Assembly (NCBI RefSeq): GCF_014069575.1
Contig: NZ_CP059675.1
Span: 1,612,001 to 1,676,000, forward strand
DNA from: Schaalia sp. JY-X169
GTDB lineage: Bacteria; Actinomycetota; Actinomycetes; Actinomycetales; Actinomycetaceae
Direction: 5' to 3'
DNA: 64,000 nucleotides
In this document: in pieces, positions 1-8,327 of the stretch
Layout: the number at the start of each line of letters is the position of its first letter
Position numbering within the stretch: position 1 is the stretch's first letter
Notes under the pieces: model-generated
What the model saw: the letters and a program-made list of their open reading frames with translations, nothing else
Told to the model about the DNA's origin: nothing
The model's database searches: none
Translations under genes and position numbers: made by a program

Positions 1-441
1 CATGGACGCGCCCGTCGCAACCCCCACGCCAAAGGTTATGAGCACAACGACGCAGCCCACGCAGAGAATCGCAACCATTCGCCCAACAAGTTGGAACAAC
101 GCAGACATCGGCGTCAGAGCGTAGAGCCTGCTCACCCCCTGAGCACGTTCCAAACTGACGTTGGCCGCAAAAGACGAAGTTGTCATCATCATGCCGAACA
201 ATGTCATAGAGACCAGGACCTGCGAGGCGACATTTCCGTTTCCAACAGAGAAGTCCGAGTACTCCTGGTTGGCACCAAACATCAGGTACATGATCACGGG
301 CATCAAAATCGCGAAGCCAATGTTGAACGGGTTGAAGAAGACTCCGCTAAATAAGACCCAGATAAAGCGGCCAAGTCCCCTGTTCGGCCTCACAACCGGG
401 TTCTGACTACGAATTTGCTCTGCTGTCAGTGAGTGGCTCAT
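1..441 (-). CDS. ABC-2 type transporter permease, partial (C-terminus outside window)
   Basis: The minus strand reads MSHSLTAEQIRSQNPVV and then a hydrophobic protein that stays open to the window edge, so about the first 147 residues are visible. Two hydrophobic segments are seen (around FIWVLFSGVFFNPFNIGF and the stretch ending in GVGVATGASM), separated by a loop, as in ABC-2 family permeases. The ATG shares one base with the stop of the upstream ATPase gene (TGATG), so the two are translationally coupled and presumably form one exporter. The substrate cannot be told from sequence; family members export drugs, lipids or peptides. Confidence 0.75.
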   Translation of the reverse strand, partial: MSHSLTAEQIRSQNPVVRPNRGLGRFIWVLFSGVFFNPFNIGFAILMPVIMYLMFGANQEYSDFSVGNGNVASQVLVSMTLFGMMMTTSSFAANVSLERAQGVSRLYALTPMSALFQLVGRMVAILCVGCVVVLITFGVGVATGASM

Positions 442-1355
442 CACTGCGGACCTTCCTTCACTCCTGTGACCGACGCGAAGATGTCTTCAAGGCTCGCATC
501 GACCAAACGCAAGTTGTGTGCTCCCGGTACTGCCAAGAGGATGCGGGCAGCGTCATCGAGGTCGCTTCCGCTCACTACCAACCTTCCGTCTTCCCACAGG
601 GCTGTCCAGCCGCGCTCTTCAAGGGAAGCAAGGACTCCGATGGCATCGCCCTCGTCCAAATCAATCGTCAGCCTTGCTGTGCCACGTCTCATCAGTGCGT
701 GGGTGGGGGAATCGACGGCGACCCGGCCGTCCCTCATGATGATCGTTCGTTCGGCGAAGGCTTCGGCCTCGGCAAGATAGTGGGTCGCGAAGATGACGGT
801 CCTGCCAGTTCCCGCTGCCTTCTTGATGACCCGCCAAAAGTCCTGGCGTGCCGTGGGGTCCATTCCAGCGGTCGGTTCATCCAGAAACATGACCAAAGGG
901 TCCGGAAGAAGGGCGAGGGCGAGGCGGACCCTCTGCTGTTCGCCACCGGAGAGCTTGCGGATCTTTCTCTTCACGAGGCCGCCGAGGTTGGTGGCTTCAA
1001 CCACCTCCACAAGACCGAGTGGCGTGGCGTAGAACCCGCTGAAGAGCGTCAAAAGCTGGTGCACCGAGAAATCCACGGGAAGAGCCCCAGTCTGGTTGAC
1101 AACCCCTATCAAACCCCGCGAGATCGCGTCTGGTGGGGACATGCCCAGTAGGTTCGCGGAGCCTGCCGTTGGGTGTTGCAGGCCCAGGGCTAGGTCTATC
1201 AACGTTGTTTTTCCTGCGCCGTTTGGCCCGAGGAGCGCAACAACCTCACCCTGGGCGATCGTCAAGGTCACGTCGTCGACTGCTGTGACTCCCCCGGGAT
1301 AGCGCATCGTTACGTGCTCTAGACCGAGCGCCGACGGAACCAAGTTCATCTCCAT
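441..1355 (-). CDS. ABC transporter ATP-binding protein (ABC-2 exporter type)
   Basis: A 304-residue nucleotide-binding subunit that powers the membrane permease encoded next to it. Visible motifs are Walker A GPNGAGKTT (about residues 43-51), a Q-loop Gln near 88, the ABC signature LSGGEQQR (about 135-142), Walker B ending in MFLDEP (about 156-161) and an H-loop His in FATH near 192. About 100 residues follow the ATPase core, as is common in DrrA/CcmA-like exporters. The start could be Met1 or Met3. The gene overlaps the permease by one base. The DrrA-like class is clear; the cargo is unknown. Confidence 0.88.
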   Translation of the reverse strand: MEMNLVPSALGLEHVTMRYPGGVTAVDDVTLTIAQGEVVALLGPNGAGKTTLIDLALGLQHPTAGSANLLGMSPPDAISRGLIGVVNQTGALPVDFSVHQLLTLFSGFYATPLGLVEVVEATNLGGLVKRKIRKLSGGEQQRVRLALALLPDPLVMFLDEPTAGMDPTARQDFWRVIKKAAGTGRTVIFATHYLAEAEAFAERTIIMRDGRVAVDSPTHALMRRGTARLTIDLDEGDAIGVLASLEERGWTALWEDGRLVVSGSDLDDAARILLAVPGAHNLRLVDASLEDIFASVTGVKEGPQ

Positions 1356-1502
1356 GGCCTTAGGCTACGCAATCGCGGCGCGCGACAATAGGGCACGGCC
1401 AAGTTCCGTCGCAGGTACTGAGCTTTGGGGACTGGTGTGTAGGACGTGCTAAGACATAGGCTCAGAAACCACCCGACAAGGGGATTTATGTAAGGAGGCA
1501 CA

Positions 1503-1949
1503 ATGACACAGGACGAAGAATCGACCGGCTTCAGCGCAACTGAGCGGGCCGCCATGAAGCAGCGTGCCGAGGAACTTCGGGCAGCACGTGAAGGTGAGAA
1601 GGGTTCGGCGCGAAGGGCCCGAGAGTTGCAGGCTTGTCTCGATGCCATCAGCGCGCTTGAGGGCAGTGACCGGCAGATCGCGGAGCGATTCCATGAGATC
1701 GTCTGGGAGGTTACGCCTGAACTTGACCCGAAGACTTGGTACGGATTTCCCTCGTATGCCCGGGACGGCAAGGTCGTTGTGTTTCTGCAGCCGGCGTCCA
1801 AGTTTGACACCAGGTACGCCACCATCGGTCTCAACGATGTCGCCGCTTTGGACGAGGGCGTGTTCTGGCCGACGTCGTTCGCTGTATTGGAGATAAATGA
1901 CGAGGTCGCAGACCAGCTCAGGGTTCTGGTGAGGCGGGCGGTAGGCTAG
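1503..1949 (+). CDS. DUF1801-family (iron-chaperone-like fold) protein
   Basis: A 148-residue soluble protein. The N-terminal half is charged and helical (TERAAMKQRAEELRAAREG), and the C-terminal half carries the family core around KTWYGFPSYARDGKVVVFLQ and FDTRYATIGLND. Full-length actinobacterial relatives have the same layout and length. A strong Shine-Dalgarno (aaggaggca) lies just upstream of the ATG. The biochemical role of the family is not established; the iron-chaperone label comes from a distant relative. It stands alone, divergent from the ABC operon. Confidence 0.75.
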   Translation: MTQDEESTGFSATERAAMKQRAEELRAAREGEKGSARRARELQACLDAISALEGSDRQIAERFHEIVWEVTPELDPKTWYGFPSYARDGKVVVFLQPASKFDTRYATIGLNDVAALDEGVFWPTSFAVLEINDEVADQLRVLVRRAVG

Positions 1950-2044
1950 GCGGCACAGCAGTTTTTGTGAGGTGGGTCACTGTTCGGTGTGGGGGTGGTG
2001 GTTTTGGGGGGTTGATGTCGGAGGGTGCTCGTAGGGTTGGTTTA

Positions 2045-2060
2045 TCGAACAGGTGTTCTA
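2045..2060. promoter_or_regulatory. LexA SOS box
   Basis: TCGAACAGGTGTTCTA matches the actinobacterial LexA operator TCGAAC-N4-GTTCGA with one mismatch (T for G at position 15). It lies 35 bases before the probable start of the DUF222/HNH gene. LexA boxes precede several 13E12-family genes in Mycobacterium tuberculosis, so site and gene fit each other. The first possible GTG of the reading frame (2053) falls inside the box, which argues for the downstream start. Confidence 0.75.
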
Positions 2061-2094
2061 CTTGTTCGGTCCTACTTGTGAGGAGGTGATGATC

Positions 2095-4068
2095 TTGACC
2101 AGTCCTATAGAGGGCATTGTTGAGGGCAGGGCGGTCCCGGCGGCCAGGTTCTCAGCCGGACCAGCAGCGGACATTCCGGCGGGCTTGGTTGGGGTCATTA
2201 CTGATTTGGCCGCGGTGGGAGCCGGTTTACCGGCGATCACTGACATCATGGGGGCACCCAACTCGCAGGTTTTAGGGTTAGCCCAGATTACTGCCGTGTT
2301 GGTCAAACGCCTGCAAGCCATTGGTACCGGGTGTGCGGGAGTGCTGGATCAACGTTTGAAGAGTGGGGCCCTCAATGGTGGAGCCATGGCCGGATTCACC
2401 GGGGGCGCTGCACTGGTACGCGACCTAACCGGTTGCAGTATTACCGAGGCGCGCGCCCGCCTCCGCCTTGCCGAAGCAACCCTGCCGCAAACATATCCCT
2501 CCACTGACCCTGGCAGCTGCAATGACCTCGCTAGCAACGCTGCTGGCAGTGGCAGGGGCCCTGAGGTTGGCAGTGACCCCGGCAGCGGCAGTGGCGGTGT
2601 TCCGGGGCGTGGTGCAACATTTGAGTTAGTAGCCTCCGCCCTTGAAACTGGGGGTCTTAGTGAAGCAGGCGCCCTCCGCATTGTTGACACCCTGACCCAA
2701 CATGACAAACGCGGTGGCACCCACACCGGGGACATGGAAGGCCAACTAGTCGGAACCGCCCTCGGCCTACCAGGTGACAAACGCAACTACCACGATGTTG
2801 CCCAACACCTCCACAACAACAATGTCCCTACCAGAAACACCCCTACAACCACCGGCACCGACACTGACGCCGCCACTGGCGCTGGAACTGATACTGGTTT
2901 GGGCGCTGGGTTTGGTGGAACTCCCACGACTGGTTTCAGTGGCGCTCACCTAGATGAAATACGTCGCGCCTGCAGCCAAGCAGCCGACCTCTGGGACCCC
3001 CGCCAAAGCATCCAAGCCGACTACCACACCACCAGTAAACGTTTCCTCACCATCGGCCAAGAAGCACACGGACTCATCCCCCTACGCGCCAACCTCACCC
3101 CAGAAATCGCCGCCCACCTAGAAACCATGCTCAACACCATCACCTCCCCCAGAACACGCCACCACTGGGACCCCACCAACAGTGACAACACCAGTAGCGC
3201 CGGTAACCACTCCAGCAACAGTGGCGACCCGGCCCACAACAACAGTGGCGACCCGGCCAGCAACAGTAATGACAATGCTGGTGGGGTTTGGGATCAGCGC
3301 AGCCCCGCACAAAAACGCCACGACGCTTTCGCCTCCATCATCACAGTTGCCTCCAGCGCCGCCACCCACACCACCAACCTCATCAAAACCGGTCAACCAG
3401 GCACACCCCTCCTCGGCGGATCAGGCACCGTAGTCATGATGCAAACCAGCCGCCAAGCCCTACAAAACCGGCGCCCCGGCCTCATCCACACCAATCAAGG
3501 CCCCCTCACCATCTCCAACCTCGCCATCGAACACGCCGCCTGCACCGGAGCCATCCAGTTCTACGCCACCGACCCCCAAGGCAAAATCACCGAACTAGGC
3601 AACACCCAAAGAGTCTTCACCAACCACCAAAAACGCGTCATCCTCGCCCGCGACGGCGGCTGCATCATCCCCGGCTGCGACACCCCCGCCCAATGGTGCG
3701 AAGTCCACCACGTCACCCCCCACGCCCAAGGCGGCAAAACCCACACCGACAACGGCGTCCTCCTCTGCCACGGACACCACCGCCACATCGAACACGGCCC
3801 CTGGAACATCCAAATGAAAAACGGGACACCCCAAATCAAACCACCCCACTGGAAAGACCCCACACAAAAATGGCAACCAACCACACGCGTCCTCCCACCC
3901 CAAAACAAGCCACCAAACCAAACCAGCGCGCCACCAGACAGACACAGCGCAGCCCCCGACGAAACCGGTCCGCCACCAAACCAACACAGTAGGGAGCCAG
4001 GCCAACAAGGCGCGCCACCAGGCAGCCAAAATGGGACGCCACCAACACTGTGGAACCACGCCGCCTAA
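2095..4068 (+). CDS. DUF222 / HNH endonuclease domain protein (13E12 repeat family)
   Basis: A 657-residue protein of the DUF222-HNH family, which is multicopy in actinobacteria. The C-terminal HNH nuclease is complete: CIIPGC near residue 523, WCEVHHVTPHAQGG with the catalytic His pair, then LLCHGHHRHIEHG. The middle contains low-complexity Asn/Ser/Gly stretches and the tail is a Pro/Gln/Asn-rich repeat. The start is taken as TTG at 2095 because gaggagg ends 8 bases before it; ATG 2089 is too close to that site and GTG 2053 lies in the SOS box. Strand composition is extreme: the second half is C- and A-rich and G-poor on the coding strand. DNA-damage induction is inferred from the LexA box. 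In vivo targets are unknown. Confidence 0.85.
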   Translation: MTSPIEGIVEGRAVPAARFSAGPAADIPAGLVGVITDLAAVGAGLPAITDIMGAPNSQVLGLAQITAVLVKRLQAIGTGCAGVLDQRLKSGALNGGAMAGFTGGAALVRDLTGCSITEARARLRLAEATLPQTYPSTDPGSCNDLASNAAGSGRGPEVGSDPGSGSGGVPGRGATFELVASALETGGLSEAGALRIVDTLTQHDKRGGTHTGDMEGQLVGTALGLPGDKRNYHDVAQHLHNNNVPTRNTPTTTGTDTDAATGAGTDTGLGAGFGGTPTTGFSGAHLDEIRRACSQAADLWDPRQSIQADYHTTSKRFLTIGQEAHGLIPLRANLTPEIAAHLETMLNTITSPRTRHHWDPTNSDNTSSAGNHSSNSGDPAHNNSGDPASNSNDNAGGVWDQRSPAQKRHDAFASIITVASSAATHTTNLIKTGQPGTPLLGGSGTVVMMQTSRQALQNRRPGLIHTNQGPLTISNLAIEHAACTGAIQFYATDPQGKITELGNTQRVFTNHQKRVILARDGGCIIPGCDTPAQWCEVHHVTPHAQGGKTHTDNGVLLCHGHHRHIEHGPWNIQMKNGTPQIKPPHWKDPTQKWQPTTRVLPPQNKPPNQTSAPPDRHSAAPDETGPPPNQHSREPGQQGAPPGSQNGTPPTLWNHAA

Positions 4069-4175
4069 CCGAACGCCTGGGCAGCCAAGGGATTTCGGAT
4101 AGTGGGCCCTCTTAGACTGGGGGCCTTGCTGAAAGAGAAAACCCTAGGCCGCCCAAGCCCCCTTGAGTGCAACCG

Positions 4176-4697
4176 TCAGTCGGAAACGACCCGGGCCAGC
4201 TCTCCGGAGAGCGACATCACCATACCCAGTGCCGGCAGGTCCGGCCCGAAGAGCATATGGTCGAGGGCGCGACGCGGCGACTGTGCTCGCACAAGTCGCT
4301 CAAGCCAGGGCTTCCAGGCTTCGGCATCAAGTTGAAAAGCTGGGAACCCTTCCTCATACCACTGCTTGAAAAGATGCCCATGAGTGGCCTCATCAAGCTC
4401 GTTCCTCCTGCGCTTATCCGACAACAACTGCGCAAGTAGGTAGTACTGGAGCGGAGTAAAGCCGCCGCTGTGCAGCTCCGCGGCCGTCTCCTTCCAAACC
4501 TCAGGGACGCGGGAGCCGCCGTTGACTACGCCAGACGCAATAAAGGACACAATGGTCGCCCCGGGAAACCAAGGGCAATGGTCGAGCATATAGCGAGACC
4601 ACACGGGCCGATCCACTTCAGGCACTTCACCCCACCCGTCCGTGGTCTCGAAGTCCTCTACTCCCCCATCAGCGACGGCAATCTGGAAAACAGGCAT
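4176..4697 (-). CDS. Hypothetical protein, 173 aa
   Basis: I do not recognise this protein. It is soluble, acidic and Trp-rich (MPVFQIAVADGGVEDFETTD at the start, then WSRYMLDHCPWFPG, and LQYYLLAQLLSDKRRRNELD in the middle), with no membrane segment or obvious catalytic motif. The ATG at 4697 is preferred over an upstream start because aagga stands 8 bases before it. It is transcribed towards the HNH gene, so the two converge across 107 bases. Coding status rests on the ribosome site, plausible amino-acid use and the lack of a better frame. Confidence 0.6.
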   Translation of the reverse strand: MPVFQIAVADGGVEDFETTDGWGEVPEVDRPVWSRYMLDHCPWFPGATIVSFIASGVVNGGSRVPEVWKETAAELHSGGFTPLQYYLLAQLLSDKRRRNELDEATHGHLFKQWYEEGFPAFQLDAEAWKPWLERLVRAQSPRRALDHMLFGPDLPALGMVMSLSGELARVVSD

Positions 4698-4987
4698 GGG
4701 AACAATCCTTACCGGAGCCCAACACGCGCACGCCTGGGCCCCCCTCGACTTGCATGAACGGTTGTTCACGCCGGTTCTTCCCCTGGGGCACCCCGCTCGA
4801 CGCAGAGGGTTGCCGTGCAGCCAGCCAGGTACTGAAAGCTACAACTCTTGAACCTGCAAGAACCGTAGCACGGTCGCACGACACATTGTCGTGGGGCTGA
4901 CCCTAAGCACCCTCGCCGAACGAGCAGCGGGAAGCAGCAGGCCACCGTCAAGCAGGAGGCGCTGAGTATGTCACGCCGCCAGTGTGG
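4698..4987. other. Intergenic stretch, no gene seen
   Basis: About 290 bases between the hypothetical gene and the end of the GRP-type transporter gene. Short open frames exist on both strands, but none has a ribosome site or a recognisable product. No tRNA, repeat or clear terminator was seen. Confidence 0.5.
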
Positions 4988-6046
4988 CTAGATTCCGTCT
5001 AGTGCGTTCGCGTATCCGAGCAGCATCGCACCGCCGACCAGAAACAGCATTCCCAACATGGTCACGCGCATCTCTTTGCGTGTCTTCTTCTCTTGGAGAA
5101 TCCAGATGCCCCCAAAAGTCGCAACCACCACCGTTAACTGCGAAAGTGCAAATCCCACAGCCACCCCGAGCACATTTATTGAGTACTGCAGCACGATCAA
5201 CCCCGTGCCCCACAGGACCCCCGGGAGCAAGGCGCCAACGGTAGGGCGACTCCAACGCGTATCTGGCATGCCTCGTCGCGGGGATGTGGCGATCACACCC
5301 ACCACCACGAAACCAATCGCCTCCGGCAACAGCGACGTCATCGGATCAATCGACCACAACCTCGTGAGGGTAGGAAATGCAATCAAGAACAACGTAGAAA
5401 TGGCCATGATGACCATTCCGGTTCGCACGGAAGCGGAAGCAGGAGCGGAAGCGGAAGCAGAAGCAGGAGCGGAAGCAGAAGCAGGAGCGGAAGCGGGTGC
5501 AGGAGCGGGATCTGCAGGAGCGGGATCCGCGGGAGCGGGATCTGCGGGAGCGAGCGGAGCAGACGTGACCCGAGCAGAATCTGCGGGAGCGACCCGAGCG
5601 GGATCCGCGGGAGCGGACACGGTGAGAGGGTCGGGCTCGCTCCAGCCCGCAAGAAATACCCCCACCAGTATTGACGCCAACGCCGCGATTCCCACCGGCA
5701 GCGCCGCCGATCCGACCCACTCTCCGAACAGGGCAATACCAAGAACCGCCACCCCGATCAGCTGACCGCCCGTCGTGAGCGGCATGACACGTGAGACACC
5801 CAGATAGTGAAAGGAAATAATCTGCAGATTCATCCCCACACCAAGCACTGCACCCGCAACAAAGGCGGTGAGAAGAACAGCGGGGTTCGTGTCCACTCCC
5901 ACGCTGAGCGCCAAAACTATCGCCACTGCCAAGGCGCCAAGAAACTGCCCCATGGTCTGCTGTCGGCTGTCCCCGCCGAGCTTCATCAGCAGGACACTTG
6001 AAGACCCAAATAGCAGCGCGGGTAAGAGCCCAATCGCAAAGCTCAT
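4988..6046 (-). CDS. GRP/GlcU-like (DMT superfamily) sugar or metabolite transporter with low-complexity insertion
   Basis: A 352-residue membrane protein with about ten hydrophobic segments in two halves of five, the layout of the glucose/ribose porter (GRP) branch of the drug/metabolite transporter superfamily. The first half begins MSFAIGLLPALLFGSSSVLL; the second ends with MLGMLFLVGGAMLLGYANAL. Between the halves (about residues 140-205) is an insertion made almost only of Ala, Pro, Ser and Asp, encoded by a degenerate tandem repeat. Such linkers are normally short in the family. The ATG overlaps the uppS stop by four bases. Substrate unknown. Confidence 0.75.
   Translation of the reverse strand: MSFAIGLLPALLFGSSSVLLMKLGGDSRQQTMGQFLGALAVAIVLALSVGVDTNPAVLLTAFVAGAVLGVGMNLQIISFHYLGVSRVMPLTTGGQLIGVAVLGIALFGEWVGSAALPVGIAALASILVGVFLAGWSEPDPLTVSAPADPARVAPADSARVTSAPLAPADPAPADPAPADPAPAPASAPASASAPASASASAPASASVRTGMVIMAISTLFLIAFPTLTRLWSIDPMTSLLPEAIGFVVVGVIATSPRRGMPDTRWSRPTVGALLPGVLWGTGLIVLQYSINVLGVAVGFALSQLTVVVATFGGIWILQEKKTRKEMRVTMLGMLFLVGGAMLLGYANALDGI
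5428..5630 (-). repeat. Degenerate short tandem repeat inside the GRP-type transporter gene
   Basis: About 200 bases of 6-base-phased units such as gcggaagcagga and gcgggatctgcg (plus strand). They encode alternating APADPAPADP and ASAPASASAP blocks in the central loop of the transporter. Units change composition from one end to the other (gaagc-rich, then gggatc-rich), suggesting repeated slippage or expansion. The phase keeps the reading frame, so copy-number change would alter loop length without breaking the protein. Confidence 0.85.
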
Positions 6047-6822
6047 TGGTTGCTACCGGCAACGGCGTCAACCGCTCCGCCGTAGCGTCTCTCGCGTTCC
6101 CGGTAGGCGATCAGACGCTCCCAAAGCTGTTCCCGCCCAAACTCCGGCCACGCCTGCGGCACGAAATCTAGTTCGGCGTAAGCCAGCTGCCAAAGCAAGA
6201 AGTTAGAAATCCTTGACTCGCCCGACGTGCGTATCAACAGGTCGACGTCTGGGGCCTGCGCGGCGTACAGGTGCGACGCCAGATCGGCTTCCCTGATAGA
6301 GGAAGCCTTGCGAGTTCCAGCAGCAACTTCTTCCGCAAGCGCCCGGGCGGCGTCTGTGATTTCGGCTCTCCCCCCATAGTTGATACACAGAAGCAGTTCC
6401 GTCTTGGTGTTGTTCTTGGTTCGCTCTTCGGCAACCCGTAGCTCTTTGAGGACAGACTTCCAAAGACGTGGTCTTCGTCCGACCCAACGGACCCGCACGC
6501 CCCATTCGTCGAGGCGGTCCGTGTGCTTACGTATCACATCCCGTGAGTACCCCATAAGGAAACGGACCTCCTCGGGCGAACGCTTCCAGTTCTCCGTAGA
6601 GAACGCGTACATCGAGAGGTACTTGACGCCAGCCTCGACAGCGCCCGCGACGGTGTCCATTAGTGCAAGCTCACCGGCTCGGTGCCCTTCGGTCCTGGGC
6701 AGGCCCCTTGCATTCGCCCAACGCCCATTGCCATCCATGATCACCGCGACATGTTCGGGGACGTGGCCTAAAAGATGGGGCGGGACAACGGTGCGACCAG
6801 CACCTGGCGCATCAAGTGCCAT
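6043..6822 (-). CDS. uppS: Isoprenyl transferase (undecaprenyl/decaprenyl diphosphate synthase)
   Basis: A cis-prenyltransferase that lengthens a short allylic diphosphate with isopentenyl diphosphate to make the polyprenyl lipid carrier used in cell-wall synthesis. The signature VAVIMDGNGRWANARG is present, with the catalytic Asp near residue 30; TEGHRAG, YAFSTENWKR and the C-terminal LLIRTSGESRISNFLLWQ (substrate-binding and dimer region) follow. The 259-residue length is normal. It sits two bases after the C69 peptidase gene and overlaps the following transporter gene by four bases, so the three are probably co-transcribed. Confidence 0.95.
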   Translation of the reverse strand: MALDAPGAGRTVVPPHLLGHVPEHVAVIMDGNGRWANARGLPRTEGHRAGELALMDTVAGAVEAGVKYLSMYAFSTENWKRSPEEVRFLMGYSRDVIRKHTDRLDEWGVRVRWVGRRPRLWKSVLKELRVAEERTKNNTKTELLLCINYGGRAEITDAARALAEEVAAGTRKASSIREADLASHLYAAQAPDVDLLIRTSGESRISNFLLWQLAYAELDFVPQAWPEFGREQLWERLIAYRERERRYGGAVDAVAGSNQ

Positions 6823-6824
6823 GT

Positions 6825-8237
6825 CTAACCATCCGACCTGGAGAAGCTGTTCTTCATGCCGTTGCTGACAATCAGGAGAACCTTGTCGAGCACCGCCTCG
6901 GTTGCCTCTTTGACCGTGGTTGTGATCGCCTCATTGGCGGCCTCGAGAAGGCCACCTACCGATGCACTGTCGACGAGGATACGTGCCTCAGCATCAGTTT
7001 TTGCGAGGTTTTCGTGGCCTGCAGCAAGCGTGGCCTGCTGGTAGCTCTCAATCTCAGGTAGCGCCGCAGAAAACTGGGCGTCTGCCAATGCAGCGAGGAT
7101 GCGGCTGGCCCAGTAGAAGTTCTCCGTTGTTACTCGGCCTGTCGTGTCAGAGACATAGTCGGGCATTTTCTCAACGTTAGTGTAGAGGGGAATCAGCGTG
7201 TTGAAAGGGTTGGAAGCAAATGCGATCCACTGTATCGAACGGGACGATTTTGGCCTTACCTGCAGGATAGAAAGTTGACTATGCCGATTGATCCCAATCG
7301 GGCGGAATAGTCTCGCCTGCTCATCGGTGCCCGCATACGGGTCATATGGGGTGCCCTGGTAGTGCGAGCTCAATACATACTTGATATCTTCAATGGTGAT
7401 TTTGCGTTCTGGGTGCCGGCACCATGGAATATCGTCCGAGGTCGGTGCGTACTCCGTACTGTTGGGATTCAAGATGCGCTGCATGAACCAGGCGCGAGGA
7501 GTGTTGTAAACGTGGTCGGCATCCGAGTGTGAGCCGAATGCGTCCCGCGGGTTCAGGTTCCCATCAATGGAGAGGTCTAGCCAGTTGTCCGCGATGAAAT
7601 CTCGCAAGTCAGAAGACGCCAGGTACTCGCGGCCTTCACCGAGGGCGTCCTCCACATCGAAACTGTCAATGCCCAGCTGGTTAGGCATCGTCACATAGAC
7701 GTCGTCGGGGACGCGGCGCGCGATCCAGTGGTGACCTCCAACGGTTTCAAGCCACCAGATCTCATCCGCATCCGCAAAGGCGACGCCGTTCATCTCATAC
7801 GTGCCGTACTGCTCCAGCAGCGCACCAAGACGAACAACACCCTCACGCGCCGAATGAATGTACGGGAGCACCAGGGTTACGAAGTCCTCTTCGCCAATGC
7901 CACCCGAGACCAGCGGGTCGGCGCCGAGGACGCGCTCGTTGCTGGTGAGCGTCTCAGTTGCGCTCATCGCTACGTTGGCCGAGTTAATCCCAGCCTGGGC
8001 CCAAATCCCCTGATCAGGGATGGCGTTCGGGGCGGCCGTGTAACGCATCGGGTCGTCTGGGAGCGGGACGGTCACCTTTGAGATGACGCTTGTGTACTCG
8101 CGGGGCTGGTCACCGGGCTTTACAACAATGATCTTCTTCGGGTGGAACTCACCGTTGGGTGAGTCCTCATTCCGCGCCACCAGAGGCGAGCCATCATAGC
8201 TTGCGTCTTTACCCACCAAAATCGTCGTGCACCCCAC
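6825..8237 (-). CDS. C69-family dipeptidase
   Basis: An N-terminal-nucleophile dipeptidase of peptidase family C69 (PepD-like), about 470 residues. The start is set at GTG 8237, giving MGCTTILVGKDASYDGSPLV: agaggagg ends 5 bases before it and the nucleophile Cys then lies at residue 3, as the family requires. Starting further upstream would place about 30 non-conserved residues before the Cys. NEDSP and AMSATETLTSNERVLG are family blocks. Family members cleave dipeptides in the cytoplasm, or sometimes outside the cell; no signal peptide is seen here. Confidence 0.88.
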   Translation of the reverse strand: MGCTTILVGKDASYDGSPLVARNEDSPNGEFHPKKIIVVKPGDQPREYTSVISKVTVPLPDDPMRYTAAPNAIPDQGIWAQAGINSANVAMSATETLTSNERVLGADPLVSGGIGEEDFVTLVLPYIHSAREGVVRLGALLEQYGTYEMNGVAFADADEIWWLETVGGHHWIARRVPDDVYVTMPNQLGIDSFDVEDALGEGREYLASSDLRDFIADNWLDLSIDGNLNPRDAFGSHSDADHVYNTPRAWFMQRILNPNSTEYAPTSDDIPWCRHPERKITIEDIKYVLSSHYQGTPYDPYAGTDEQARLFRPIGINRHSQLSILQVRPKSSRSIQWIAFASNPFNTLIPLYTNVEKMPDYVSDTTGRVTTENFYWASRILAALADAQFSAALPEIESYQQATLAAGHENLAKTDAEARILVDSASVGGLLEAANEAITTTVKEATEAVLDKVLLIVSNGMKNSFSRSDG

Positions 8238-8327
8238 GAGAACCTCCTCTGTCACCTCAATGTTAAGCCCAGCGGGTCGGGGCAAATGAACGGGCACCGC
8301 AGCGCGGGGCAAGGCCGCCGCCACGCT

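Noticed and set aside
429-1151. Plus-strand open frame of 240 codons opposite the ABC ATPase
   Set aside because: Antisense shadow; the minus-strand protein has all ABC motifs.
3288-3992. Long out-of-frame open frame (234 codons) within the HNH gene
   Set aside because: His/Pro/Arg-only product caused by the C-rich strand; the overlapping HNH frame has clear family motifs.
5346-6071. Minus-strand frame rich in Arg, Ser and Cys overlapping the GRP-type transporter
   Set aside because: Frame-shifted reading of the tandem repeat; no family similarity and no ribosome site.
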